Source: Thermocrinis sp. (lineage in GTDB: Bacteria; Aquificota; Aquificia; Aquificales; Aquificaceae). Taken from it: DNA of 64,000 nt. Below are positions 19,510 through 29,385 of the stretch, in pieces (position 1 is the first letter of the stretch; every line of letters starts with the position of its first letter). The notes beneath the pieces are model-generated. The model made no database searches, had not been told where the DNA came from, and saw nothing but the letters and a program-made list of their open reading frames with translations. The stretch lies in assembly GCA_020833645.1 (NCBI GenBank), contig JAJHRQ010000001.1, forward strand, positions 124,001 through 188,000. The letters are read 5' to 3'. Position numbers and translations under genes: made by a program.

Positions 19510-20220
19510 TCAAAAAGAATACCACACCAAGCCTAAGTATTCCCTTAGGGCCTTGTAGCTGTCTGCAAAGACGCCCATTTTTGGTAAAAGACTGTAAAGA
19601 TTATACTTCATATCCCTCTTAAAATCGGTAGGGTATGGAACCACCTCCAAGCCAGCCCTTTGAAAGGCAAGCACAGCCCTTCTCATATGGTAAGCTGAAG
19701 TTACCAATACTACCCTTCTACATCCCAGCCTTTCGCAGAGCTTTTTTACCTCTTGGGCGTTCTCTTCTGTGTCTTTGCTATTCACTTCCGTGTGGATTTT
19801 ACCTTTATCCACACCTAAGGTTAAGAGGAGTCCCTTCATGGTCTCCGCCTCGGGCAAGGCACCAATGGAGGCACCTCCCGAAAGTATGATGGGAAGGTCT
19901 GTCTGTTTGTGAAGCACAAAGCCCGTAAGCAGTCTCTTTGTGGAGTCTTCTTTGAGGATGCCCGTGTTGTAGGCACCACCACCTAATATTACTATGGCGT
20001 CTCCCTCCGGTTTGGAGGGCACAGGGTATGCCTCCTCCAAAGGTTTATAAAGCACATCCTTTATGGGCTCTATTGAAAGTAGATAGACGAAAAGGGCAAA
20101 GGAAAAGGCAATAAGTTTTGCGAGCTTTCTCTTGGTTAAAATACCAAGGAGCACAAAAGCTATTACCAAAAGCCCGGGTGGAAGGATAAAGTAAGCAATC
20201 AGCTTTTTCAAAAAGAACAT
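19510..20220 (-). CDS. DUF218 (YdcF/ElyC-like) protein
   Basis: IVILGGGAYNTG, ILSGGASIGALPEAETM, VLVTSAYHMRRAVLAFQRAG. Confidence 0.88.
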   Translation of the reverse strand: MFFLKKLIAYFILPPGLLVIAFVLLGILTKRKLAKLIAFSFALFVYLLSIEPIKDVLYKPLEEAYPVPSKPEGDAIVILGGGAYNTGILKEDSTKRLLTGFVLHKQTDLPIILSGGASIGALPEAETMKGLLLTLGVDKGKIHTEVNSKDTEENAQEVKKLCERLGCRRVVLVTSAYHMRRAVLAFQRAGLEVVPYPTDFKRDMKYNLYSLLPKMGVFADSYKALREYLGLVWYSF

Positions 20221-20615
20221 CAGGGTCTTCTTCTGGTGGCAATGAGCACTTCTTCCACCTGCTTAGCCTTTGCTATGTCCATCAGAGAAACCACAAACTT
20301 GTGGGCGGTATCCTCGTCTGCTTCTATTATCAGTCTTTTTGGCTTTTTTTCTTCAAACACTCCTGCCAACTCTTCTAAAGTAGCCCCTTTACCTTCGTAA
20401 AGATATTCTCCATTTTTCAGAACTTGAACCCTAAGCACTTGCGTGATCTGTCCCTTTTCGCCTTCTTTGGCAAAGGGAAGTTTAACCGCCAACAGGGTTA
20501 TAGGAGACTGAAAGGCAAGCACCGCCAAAAAGAGGAAGACCGCCAAAAGGGTATCCACCAACGGAACCACATCTATGTATGCCCTCTCATCAAAGCTTAG
20601 CCTACGCCTCCTCAC
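20220..20615 (-). CDS. ExbD/TolR family protein
   Basis: N-terminal TM with YIDVVPLVDTLLAVFLFL; partner of the upstream ExbB. Confidence 0.85.
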   Translation of the reverse strand: MRRRRLSFDERAYIDVVPLVDTLLAVFLFLAVLAFQSPITLLAVKLPFAKEGEKGQITQVLRVQVLKNGEYLYEGKGATLEELAGVFEEKKPKRLIIEADEDTAHKFVVSLMDIAKAKQVEEVLIATRRRP

Positions 20616-21229
20616 GGTAATAACCTCACAAACTCCAACAGTTCCTCCTCCAAGCGGTTCAGAAGGTTACTTCCCCATATTCTAAAGACCCAATAGAAGA
20701 AGAGGGCTGGAATGGCAACTGCTAAACCCGTCGCCGCAGCCACCAAGGCTTCACCGATGCCCGACGCAAGAAGGTTCAGGGCAGTTTCAGACTGGTTTAT
20801 GGAAAAGGCGTTGAAGACCTTTATGAGCCCCGTAATAGTTCCAAAAAGACCAATCAAAGGAGAAAGACTAGCAATCGTTGAAAGAAGGGCTAAGTTCTTT
20901 TCCACCTTTGGCACCAAAAGGTCAATCTCTGTTCTCAGAGCTTCTGTTAGCCCGTTCTTGGGAACCTTTCCACTTTTGAAGTCCTCCAAAACCCGCAAAA
21001 GGGCTTTGCTTCCCAGGGATGTGTCTAAGGAAAGCAGTTTGATTGCACCTTCAAGGTCTCCGTTCCTCAGCAAACTTTTTGCCTCTTTTAGATTCTTTGA
21101 AAGAAAGTTTGAGGAGCGTAGGTTTATTAACCTTTCTATGGCTACAGCCCAGGAAACCACAGAAAGGAAAAGCAAAGGATATATAGCCAATCCGCCCGTC
21201 TTTAAAAGGGCAAATACTCCCTCCATCAT
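20612..21229 (-). CDS. ExbB/TolQ/MotA family protein
   Basis: LSTIASLSPLIGLFGTITGLIKVF ... GIGEALVAAATGLAVAIPALFFYW. Confidence 0.92.
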   Translation of the reverse strand: MMEGVFALLKTGGLAIYPLLFLSVVSWAVAIERLINLRSSNFLSKNLKEAKSLLRNGDLEGAIKLLSLDTSLGSKALLRVLEDFKSGKVPKNGLTEALRTEIDLLVPKVEKNLALLSTIASLSPLIGLFGTITGLIKVFNAFSINQSETALNLLASGIGEALVAAATGLAVAIPALFFYWVFRIWGSNLLNRLEEELLEFVRLLP

Positions 21230-23766
21230 CGCACCTCACATTTTGGAAGTTCTCTTCTCAACCTTTCAATTTTAACCCTTTCCTCCCGAGAAAGGCTATT
21301 AGCATCAACCCTTTCAAGAAAACAGCTGGCATCCCTTCTCAAACGTAGCTCTAAAAAGATTCGGACACCTTCCAATATGGCTGAGTTGTATACTTGGGCA
21401 CCTTTGTTGTTTAGGGATATATCCACAAGGTACTCGAGGGCTTCCCTTGGCTTTCCTTCCGCTTTTAAGAGTTTTGCCATTTCCAACTTGGCTTTGGCGG
21501 AGAGGTTAATATCTTGACTTTTTGTGAGGGCAGTCAAGATGTTTCTGTCCTTGGTATTCTCGTATATTTTCCATAAAGTGTTATCAAAGGAGGGACTTCT
21601 GTAGCCAAGGCTGATCAACTGGTTGGCGATGGCTCGGGCTTTGTCCCACCTTTTAATGTTTGCATAAATCTGCATTGCCCTCTCCTTATCTGACAGGTCT
21701 CCACCTTCCAATAGCTCTGCCATGCTTTGTTGATCTCCAACCTCTTCATATAGCTTTACAAGCTCCCTCCTCGCAATGGCAGATTCTTCGCTGTTTCCTT
21801 CTTTATACACCTTATAAAGTAGCACCGCCTTGTTTCTTCTATCCTCTTCAATAGACGCCAATTTTAGTAATGCTTTGTATTTTAAGGGTGAGTTTCCTTC
21901 AAAAAGCTCTATCAGGAGTTTTTCAGCTTCCCTCTTTTCTCCTCTCTTTATGAGCAGGTCTGCCAACTGATACTTTAGCTCCGGGGCATAGGGAGAGTTA
22001 GGTTCCTTTTGAAGATAGCTCTTTATAAGCATTTCTCTATTGCTTGGGGGCAATTCCCTCTCTTCCATTCCCAAGAGGGCAAGGGTTGCCTGACTTGCCA
22101 ATGGGTCCTCCGGAAAGTTCTTTAATATCTCCCAATAAACTTCCTTTGCGGAATCCACTTTCCCCAGGTTATACAAGGCATCTCCAGTTTTCATGAGCGC
22201 CCGTACACCAAAAGGACTATCCTTTGGAACTTTTTTAAAGTAATCTATAGACCTCTCATACTCACCTTCCATAAAATAGCTCAGCCCCAAAAGGTATAGT
22301 TCTTCGGCAGAACTTTCTGTAAGGAAGCTCCTTGCCAAGGAGGGTTTGCCCAAAAAGAGGGCAGACTTTGCCTTTAAAAGCCTTGCCTTTGGATGGTCTA
22401 TCCTTTTAAGAACTTTTAAAGCATCCTCGTATTTTTTAAGGTTATAGTAGCACAGTGCCCTGTGGTAGGGGTCCTCAAAGTAGCTTAGGGCTGAAAGCCA
22501 ATCCCCTTTTCTAAAAAAGCTCCAACCCAAGTATTCCTTATAGAGCTCCGGATAACGCTCCTTTACAGCCTTCAGTGGTTCCTCCATGGGCAAATTAGCC
22601 CAATAAGCACTTTCCAAAAGCCAGAGGTAATCTTCTCTATCCTTTTCCCTTTTGCCCTTCAAAAGGCTATAGGCGGTCTTGTAGTCGCCCATTCTAATGG
22701 CAGAATAGACTGCGTATTTTATGCTTTTAGCTTCAAGAAAGTTGGAAAGGGCAAGCTGATAGTCCCCTCTGTTGTATGCTATAATTCCCGCAAGCTCCAA
22801 AAAGCTGGGGTCCTTGGTTATGCTATATGTGATCCTCGCCAAAAGCACATCCCTTTGGGCTATTTGAGAGTAAAGGGAATTGGCGTATTCTCTGTTTATA
22901 GTCTCAAGGAGACTGGCATACTGATAAGCCCTATTGGTTTCCTTCTTCTGCAGGGCTATAAGCCCAAGGTAGTATAAGGCAACATCTCTGTAGGGTTTTG
23001 TGGGTTTTGAGTATTCAAGGAATACTCTTTCTGCCTCATCCAGCTTTCCTGTCTGAAAGAAAACAATAGCCCTTCTCAGAGTGGTGCTGTCTTTGTATTC
23101 TTCTCTAACCTTCCCTTTAACGAAGTCCAAAACATAATTGCAATAGTTTTTAAACACAACCTCCTGACAGTTGGGCTCCCTGTAGGTTTTTTTCTCCTTA
23201 ATCTCGTAAACAACACTCCACAGGGGGTTTTCGTTTTTAGGAACACTGCCCTTCAGCCCAAAGTTCAGGGCGTAATAGAGCTCGCAGGCAGAATCTCTGT
23301 ATCTATGGGGAATCCTACAGGAATTTTCAAAAAATTTGAGGGCTTCTGACCTTTGCCCTTTCTCAAGCTTCATAAGACCGAGCACATACTCCGCCATAGG
23401 TCTGTAGGGGGAGGACATTGTTAAAATTGAGCCAAGCTCCCTTTCTGCACTAAGAAAATCACCCTTGAGGTAGTAATCAACCCCAACTTTGTATGCGATG
23501 GCATCCTTGGGTTTTCCACAACTTAAACCATCTCCTTCCACCTTGGCGACCGGTATAAACTCCATCTCCTTTGGAGGTTCTAAAAGCCGTGGGGACAGAT
23601 CCATGGGCTCAGACCCTTTCAATGGAAGGTTCTGAGGGGGGCTCAGTTTGGGCTTTTCCTCCACCTCTTTGGCTACTATCTCCACCCGAAGGTCAAACTC
23701 CTTCTTTATCTGCGAGAAAGCTATTAGCAACAAAGATAGACTAAAGAGCGTGATGAGCCTGAACAT
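21226..23766 (-). CDS. Large TPR protein encoded with ExbB/ExbD
   Basis: Many TPR-like repeats; signal/TM N-terminus. Confidence 0.75.
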   Translation of the reverse strand: MFRLITLFSLSLLLIAFSQIKKEFDLRVEIVAKEVEEKPKLSPPQNLPLKGSEPMDLSPRLLEPPKEMEFIPVAKVEGDGLSCGKPKDAIAYKVGVDYYLKGDFLSAERELGSILTMSSPYRPMAEYVLGLMKLEKGQRSEALKFFENSCRIPHRYRDSACELYYALNFGLKGSVPKNENPLWSVVYEIKEKKTYREPNCQEVVFKNYCNYVLDFVKGKVREEYKDSTTLRRAIVFFQTGKLDEAERVFLEYSKPTKPYRDVALYYLGLIALQKKETNRAYQYASLLETINREYANSLYSQIAQRDVLLARITYSITKDPSFLELAGIIAYNRGDYQLALSNFLEAKSIKYAVYSAIRMGDYKTAYSLLKGKREKDREDYLWLLESAYWANLPMEEPLKAVKERYPELYKEYLGWSFFRKGDWLSALSYFEDPYHRALCYYNLKKYEDALKVLKRIDHPKARLLKAKSALFLGKPSLARSFLTESSAEELYLLGLSYFMEGEYERSIDYFKKVPKDSPFGVRALMKTGDALYNLGKVDSAKEVYWEILKNFPEDPLASQATLALLGMEERELPPSNREMLIKSYLQKEPNSPYAPELKYQLADLLIKRGEKREAEKLLIELFEGNSPLKYKALLKLASIEEDRRNKAVLLYKVYKEGNSEESAIARRELVKLYEEVGDQQSMAELLEGGDLSDKERAMQIYANIKRWDKARAIANQLISLGYRSPSFDNTLWKIYENTKDRNILTALTKSQDINLSAKAKLEMAKLLKAEGKPREALEYLVDISLNNKGAQVYNSAILEGVRIFLELRLRRDASCFLERVDANSLSREERVKIERLRRELPKCEVR

Positions 23767-24376
23767 ACCACTCTCCCAGGTGACAAGTTATGTTTAACTT
23801 TACTATAACATTTCTTTTTTCTTCCATACGCACCAAGCTATAACTGGCGTTATCACAGCCAAAAACCCAAAACTTTGAAAGGTCTATGTTCAAAAGTGCA
23901 CAGAGCATAGCCCTTATTGGAACTGTGTGGGAAACTATAGCCACCGTTTGTCCCCAGTGTTTTTCTCTTATAAACTCCAAAAAGTCCTTTACCCTTTTGA
24001 AAACATCCTCCAAAGATTCACCCCCTTCAAACTTTACCCGGTGCGGTTCCTCAAGCCACATTCTGAAATCCTCCGGAAATCTTTCCTTTACCTCCTCCAC
24101 AAGCATACCAGACCAAACCCCATGGTCTATCTCTATGATCCTTTTGTCCTCTATAATCTCTAACCCTTGCCTTTTGGCGATCTCTTGGGCAGTTTGATAG
24201 GTTCTCTTCAGGGGGGAAGAGTATATAACATCTATCTTTTCCTTCTCCAGAGCCCTACCCAAGAGCTCTGCCTGTTTTAGTCCGCGCTCAGAAAGCCCAG
24301 TGTCTAAAAGCCCCTGATACCTACCTATTGGGTTCCACTCGCTCTCTGCGTGCCGAATTATAAATAGCTTTACCAC
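23741..24376 (-). CDS. pspA: Histidine-phosphatase-type phosphoserine phosphatase (PspA-like)
   Basis: FIIRHAESEWNPIGRYQGLLDTGLSERG, EIDHGVWSGM, CDNASYS ... LNITCHLGEWYVQAHHAL; strongly resembles my recollection of H. thermophilus PspA. Confidence 0.8.
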   Translation of the reverse strand: MVKLFIIRHAESEWNPIGRYQGLLDTGLSERGLKQAELLGRALEKEKIDVIYSSPLKRTYQTAQEIAKRQGLEIIEDKRIIEIDHGVWSGMLVEEVKERFPEDFRMWLEEPHRVKFEGGESLEDVFKRVKDFLEFIREKHWGQTVAIVSHTVPIRAMLCALLNIDLSKFWVFGCDNASYSLVRMEEKRNVIVKLNITCHLGEWYVQAHHAL

Positions 24377-25491
24377 AACCCGCCCTCTGTTAGCACCTCA
24401 GAGTAAGCCTTCACACCCTCACCCAGACCATCAAACAAGCCAAGCCTCTTTAACACCACCTCCAACATTCCCACCAGCATGAGCCCATCCTTTGGGTCCA
24501 CGCCCATATGGGATATCCTGAATATTTTACCCTTTAGCCCATCCTGCCCGCCGGCAACCCTCACTCCATACTTCAAAAGGAGCCTTCTTATGTCCTCTGC
24601 CATTGGGGAAAAAACTGAAGAAACTGAAATGGAGGGCTTTTCTGCAAAGGGCTTTAGTCCAAGCACCTCCACCGCCCTAAGTGTAGCCTTCGAGATCAGC
24701 CTGTGCCTGTTTTCTACCCTCTCCATACCCTCCTCCAAGAGCATGCTGAGGCTTTCCTTTAGGGCTAAGATCAGACTTATGGCGGGCGTCCAGGCGGTCT
24801 GTCCTTCCATCTGCTTTTTTAGCTCCTTCTTTACGCTAAAGTAAAAGGCACGGTCCTTTAGCCTTCTTTCTGCCCTTTGAGAAAACCAAAGCACAGAAAG
24901 TCCCGGAGGCAAAAGAAGGGCTTTTTGGGAGCCACCAACTAAAACATCAATGCCCCATTGGGAGGGCACGATCCTATACACACCCAAGGCGGTTATGGCG
25001 TCTGCTACCAGTAAAACCTCCCGATCCCTGCACAGTTCACCGATCTCCTTTGTGGGATGGTAGGCACCAGTGGAGGTCTCTGAAATTTGCAAAAGGACAC
25101 CCCTACAATCTGTATGCTTGTCCAGAAGCTTTTTCACTTCCTCCGGGTCGGCGGATTTACCCCATTCAACCTTATACTCTATAGGCTCCAAGCCCCAGTG
25201 TTTTGCCAGATGTAGCCATCTTTCCCCAAACTTTCCACCGTTTATTACCAGAACCTTTTCCCCCTGCTCAAAGAAGTTCAGGATGGCAGACTCCATGGCA
25301 CCGGTGCCCGAGCTGGCAAAGAACACAAAGTTTTCGGAGTCTTCCTCCAACAGCCTCTTAAAGAGCTCTCTGACCTCCAGAAAGCTCCTTTTGAACTCCT
25401 CCGTTCTGTGATGGATGATCTGCTCCCCTAAAACCTTCCTTACCCTCTCGGGAATTTCCACAGGACCGGGTGTAAAAAGCCTCTCCTTCAT
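24370..25491 (-). CDS. Class V aminotransferase (phosphoserine/serine-pyruvate type)
   Basis: LFTPGPVEIPERV, SSGTGAMESAI, VGGSQKALLLPPGLS (PLP lysine); overlaps pspA. Confidence 0.85.
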   Translation of the reverse strand: MKERLFTPGPVEIPERVRKVLGEQIIHHRTEEFKRSFLEVRELFKRLLEEDSENFVFFASSGTGAMESAILNFFEQGEKVLVINGGKFGERWLHLAKHWGLEPIEYKVEWGKSADPEEVKKLLDKHTDCRGVLLQISETSTGAYHPTKEIGELCRDREVLLVADAITALGVYRIVPSQWGIDVLVGGSQKALLLPPGLSVLWFSQRAERRLKDRAFYFSVKKELKKQMEGQTAWTPAISLILALKESLSMLLEEGMERVENRHRLISKATLRAVEVLGLKPFAEKPSISVSSVFSPMAEDIRRLLLKYGVRVAGGQDGLKGKIFRISHMGVDPKDGLMLVGMLEVVLKRLGLFDGLGEGVKAYSEVLTEGGLW

Positions 25492-26594
25492 CTTTCCCTT
25501 TCTCCTCTTATGAACTCCTCCACCATCTTCTTTGCTTGCCAGTCAGGATATTGGATGGGTGGATGCTTCATGGTGTAGGCACTTATGGAATACAAAGGAC
25601 CGCCTATGCCCCTATCCCTCGCCAACTTACAGCACCTTATGGCATCTATCATAGAACCCGCACTGTTTGGCGAGTCCTCCACATCAAGCTTCAGCTCCAA
25701 GGATATGGGCACATCACCAAAAATCCTTCCCTCCAACCTTATGTAAGCGATCTTTCTATCCTTTAACCAGGGTACCCAGTCGGAAGGTCCTATGTGTATG
25801 TTTTGGTCTCCTATATCGTAAGGAAGTAAAGACTCTACTGCCTGAGTTTTTGAAACCTTCTTGGTTTTTAGCCTGCTCCTTTCTAGCATGTTCAAAAAGT
25901 CTGTGTTTCCACCAAAGTTTAGCTGGTATGTGCGGTCTATCTTTACGCCCCTGTCCAAAAATAACTGCACCAAGGTTCTGTGTACTATGGTTGCACCCAC
26001 CTGGGACTTTATATCATCTCCCACCACTGGTATGCCTTCACTTTCAAACTTCTTTGCCCACTCTGGGTCAGAGACTATAAAGGTAGGCATACCGTTTATA
26101 AAAGAGACGCCCGCCTTCAGGCACGCGGTAGCGTAAAACCTCGCAGCCTCCTCTGAGCCTACAGGCAGATAATTTATAAGTATTTCTGCACCGGTATCCT
26201 TTAGCACTTTAACCACATCCTCCAGTTCGTCTTCTTTTTCATCTGCAAGCACAAAGGTCCTGTCGGGTGGGTAATTCTTCATATGCTCCGCAAAGCCATC
26301 CAAGACCTTTCCCATGCGCACCTTTACACCAGTCTTTGGCACGTTTGGTTCAAAAATTGTTGTACAGTTTGGTGGAGAAAAAATTGCCTCTGAGAGGTCT
26401 TTGCCTACCTTTCTTGCGTCTATGTCCCACGCAGCCACCACTTCAATATCCCAAGGTTTGTACCCTCCTACGTCCTCAAACATTAAACCACTGACCCCCT
26501 GACCTTGATTTCTTTGGTAGTAATAGATACCCTGAATCAAAGCACTTGCGCAGTTGCCCACACCCACTATTGCCACTTTGATTTTTTTACCCAT
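25488..26594 (-). CDS. ino1: myo-inositol-1-phosphate synthase
   Basis: VGVGNCASALIQGI, GDDIKSQVGATIVHR, LNFGGNTDFLNM. Confidence 0.93.
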   Translation of the reverse strand: MGKKIKVAIVGVGNCASALIQGIYYYQRNQGQGVSGLMFEDVGGYKPWDIEVVAAWDIDARKVGKDLSEAIFSPPNCTTIFEPNVPKTGVKVRMGKVLDGFAEHMKNYPPDRTFVLADEKEDELEDVVKVLKDTGAEILINYLPVGSEEAARFYATACLKAGVSFINGMPTFIVSDPEWAKKFESEGIPVVGDDIKSQVGATIVHRTLVQLFLDRGVKIDRTYQLNFGGNTDFLNMLERSRLKTKKVSKTQAVESLLPYDIGDQNIHIGPSDWVPWLKDRKIAYIRLEGRIFGDVPISLELKLDVEDSPNSAGSMIDAIRCCKLARDRGIGGPLYSISAYTMKHPPIQYPDWQAKKMVEEFIRGERER

Positions 26595-26635
26595 TCCAAA
26601 CCTCCAAGAAGCTTAAATAACTATTATACGAAGAC

Positions 26636-26803
26636 CTAACCCTTTGGTGCCCTATAAAATAAGCCTAACGCCCTCGCAGCTATGAGGGACGCGATCCCAA
26701 AGGACCAAAAGAATATATCCATTCCAGAAAGCTTTCCCTCAAATAGATGTAGCATAAACTCCCTTATAACAAAGGCTATTAGGACTTCTAATAGTATATC
26801 CAC
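26636..26803 (-). CDS. Small hydrophobic membrane protein, 55 aa (not in ORF track)
   Basis: GTG start; VDILLEVLIAFVIREFMLHLFEGKLSGMDIFFWSFGIASLIAARALGLFYRAPKG*; 9 nt after the upstream small membrane CDS. Confidence 0.55.
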   Translation of the reverse strand: MDILLEVLIAFVIREFMLHLFEGKLSGMDIFFWSFGIASLIAARALGLFYRAPKG

Positions 26804-26812
26804 CCTAACCCT

Positions 26813-27073
26813 TTAGTGTTCAAAGAAGCCTATAAGAGCCCTTAAAAGCCCAAGAACTATAATCCAGGAGAGCAAGTCGGTAATCCAGGAGAGCACGTCG
26901 GTAACCAGCTCTTCAAAACCCAATCTGACCGTAGCTTCCGTGACGGTAAGACCAAGCTCCGAAACCGTCCTGAATATACCTACGAAGAGCCCAATTATGA
27001 GAGTTATTATGGTTATGTTAAAGGCCAGTCTAACAAACTGCTTGTATAGTTTAGATATGGTGTCCTGGAACAT
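26813..27073 (-). CDS. Small membrane protein with tandem heptapeptide TDVLSWI/TDLLSWI
   Basis: 86 aa, two hydrophobic segments; paired with 26636..26803. Confidence 0.6.
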   Translation of the reverse strand: MFQDTISKLYKQFVRLAFNITIITLIIGLFVGIFRTVSELGLTVTEATVRLGFEELVTDVLSWITDLLSWIIVLGLLRALIGFFEH

Positions 27074-27187
27074 TTCCTACTTTTATTTTAATGTTTTAAT
27101 GTAGAAAATACATTGGGTGAGAAATTACCCTTCCAGCCTTTCTGAACTCCTCCCACAAGGGTATATTTTCCTTATCTTATTTTTTAT

Positions 27188-28718
27188 GCTGGTTAGGCTG
27201 AGCATAGACAAATTCCTTCTCATAGAAGGGCAGGAGCTGTTCTTTGACAGAGGTCTCAATGTGATCACGGGCGAGACGGGAACAGGAAAGTCCATGACCT
27301 TTTCTGCCCTTTCGTTTTTGATGGGGGAGCAGGGGGACTACGAGGAAGGCACCGCGGTGGAGGCGGAGATAGTCTTAGAGGATGAGGAGTTTATCCTAAG
27401 AAGAGAGATAAACAGAGGAAGGAGTAGGTTTTACCTCAATGGGCTCAGTAGTACCCAAAAGGTGGTCAAGGAAATCCTCTCAAGGGCTTTACTTTTTCAA
27501 AAGCAGGATGACAGGCTAAGAATTTTGAGAAGGGACTTCCAGAGGGATGTCTTCGATAAAAGCACGGGAGCCATTGAGCTGAGAAGGGAGTTTGAAAAAA
27601 TCTACCAACAATTAAAGGAGGTAGAAAAGGAGTTGGAACAACTTGCCCATCTGGAGAGGGAAAAGGACCTCCGGCTTAGAATACTCAAAGAGGAGCTAAG
27701 GGATATTGAAAAGGTGGGATGGTCGGAAGAGGAGTACGAGAGGGCTTTGGAGGTGCTAAAAAAGTACGCAGAGGGGGAGAGGATCAACAGGCTATCCCTT
27801 GAGGGGGTTGCACTGCTGGACGAAGTGTTAATACCCGGTTTGAAGAACTTGGCAAAGCTCTTGGAGGGCTTGGGGTTGAGCCAAGAAAAGGAAAGCCTCA
27901 CGCAAATTCAGGAGGAATTTCTTGAACTCAGAAAAAGGCTCTCCAACCTTTATGAAAGCTGGGACCTTGAGGAGATAGACCGGCTCAATCAGAAGGTCTT
28001 TGCGGTGCAGAGCTTGGAAAGAAGATACAAAAAGAGCTACAAAGAAGTTTTAGAGTTTGCCAAAGAGCTCAAAGAGGAGATAAAAAGGTTAGAAAGTATA
28101 GAGCTGAACCTTGAGGAGCTTCAAAGCAAGAGAGAAATACTAAGGGCTAAGCTCAGAGAGGTGGGGCAAAGGCTCAGTGCCAAGAGAAGGGAACAAAAGC
28201 CTGCCTTTGTAAGCATGGTAATGGATAGCTTGAAGGAGCTTGGTTTGGAAAAAGGGGTCTTTGATGTGCTCTTTGAAGAGAGGGAGGGACCCTTTGGCTT
28301 TGAGGATGTAAGGTTCTTGTTTTCCTCCTCCGGGGGAACACCCAAGGATTTGGCAGAGGTGGCCTCCGGTGGAGAAATCTCCCGTTTAGCCCTGAGCTTA
28401 TTTTTGCTCTCTCCGGCAGCCCAGACTTACCTTTTGGACGAGATAGACGTGGGCATAAGCGGAGAGACGTCCCTCAAGATGGCAAAGTTTTTGAAAAAAC
28501 TCTCATCAAAAATGCAGATCATAGCCATAACCCATTCGCCCGCCCTTGCTTCCGCAGGAGACAAACACTTTAGAACCTACCGGGAGGGCAACCAGGTATT
28601 AATAAAAGAGCTTGAAGGAGAAGAGCGCCTGCAAGAGGTGGCAAGGCTCATGGGCATAATAAACGACCAAACCCTTAAAGGTGCAATGGAGCTTATGAAG
28701 GAGGTGTGTGGTGTTTGA
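27188..28718 (+). CDS. recN: DNA repair protein RecN
   Basis: MLVRLSIDKFLLIEGQELFFDRGLNVITGETGTGKS, coiled coil, EVASGGEISRLALSL, LDEIDVGISG. Confidence 0.92.
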
Positions 28719-29385
28719 GGATGTCCTTCTGGCAAAGGAAAAAGTTGGAAGCTTTGTCCGTAGAAGGCTGGAGGAGTTTGAAAACTTGGGAAGGTTTGGA
28801 GAGACCTACTTTAACTTTAAGCCCTTTTTGGATGCGGAGTACAAGGCAGACCTATTCTCGGAACTTTGCTTTTGCCTGCTAACCGCCAACTCCTCTGCAA
28901 GCCTTGGCATAAAGGCACAGATGCAAATAGGAACGGAAGGGCTTAAAAGCTTGAGCTTGGAGGAGCTAACAGAAATGCTCTCTTCCCTTGGTCATAGGTT
29001 TGCCCGCCAAAGGGCAGAAAGGATCGTAAAGGCAAGGGAAAACTTTCACAGAACCTTAGAGCTTTTAAAGAATGGCTCAAACCCGCAAGAACTCAGAGAC
29101 CTTTTAAGTGATGCTCGCTCCAAATACAAAGTGGAGGGCTTTGGGTTAAAGGAAGCGTCCCATTTTTTACGAAACATCGGCTACAAGGATGTGGCAATAA
29201 TAGACAGACACATATTCAGGTTTTTGAAAGAGAAAAAGCTCATTCCAGACTACAAAACCGTAACGAGGAAAATATACCTTCAATCAGAGAAGGTCCTCAA
29301 GGAAGTGGCACAAGGGCTTGGCATGAGTTTGGCAGAACTTGACCTTTACGTGTTTTATCTAAAGACGGGAAAGGTGTTAAAGTAG
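28708..29385 (+). CDS. 8-oxoguanine DNA glycosylase/AP lyase (Ogg2-like HhH-GPD)
   Basis: CFCLLTANSSASLGIKAQ, GFGLKEASHFLRNIGYKDVAIIDRHIFRFL. Confidence 0.82.
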   Translation: MVFEDVLLAKEKVGSFVRRRLEEFENLGRFGETYFNFKPFLDAEYKADLFSELCFCLLTANSSASLGIKAQMQIGTEGLKSLSLEELTEMLSSLGHRFARQRAERIVKARENFHRTLELLKNGSNPQELRDLLSDARSKYKVEGFGLKEASHFLRNIGYKDVAIIDRHIFRFLKEKKLIPDYKTVTRKIYLQSEKVLKEVAQGLGMSLAELDLYVFYLKTGKVLK

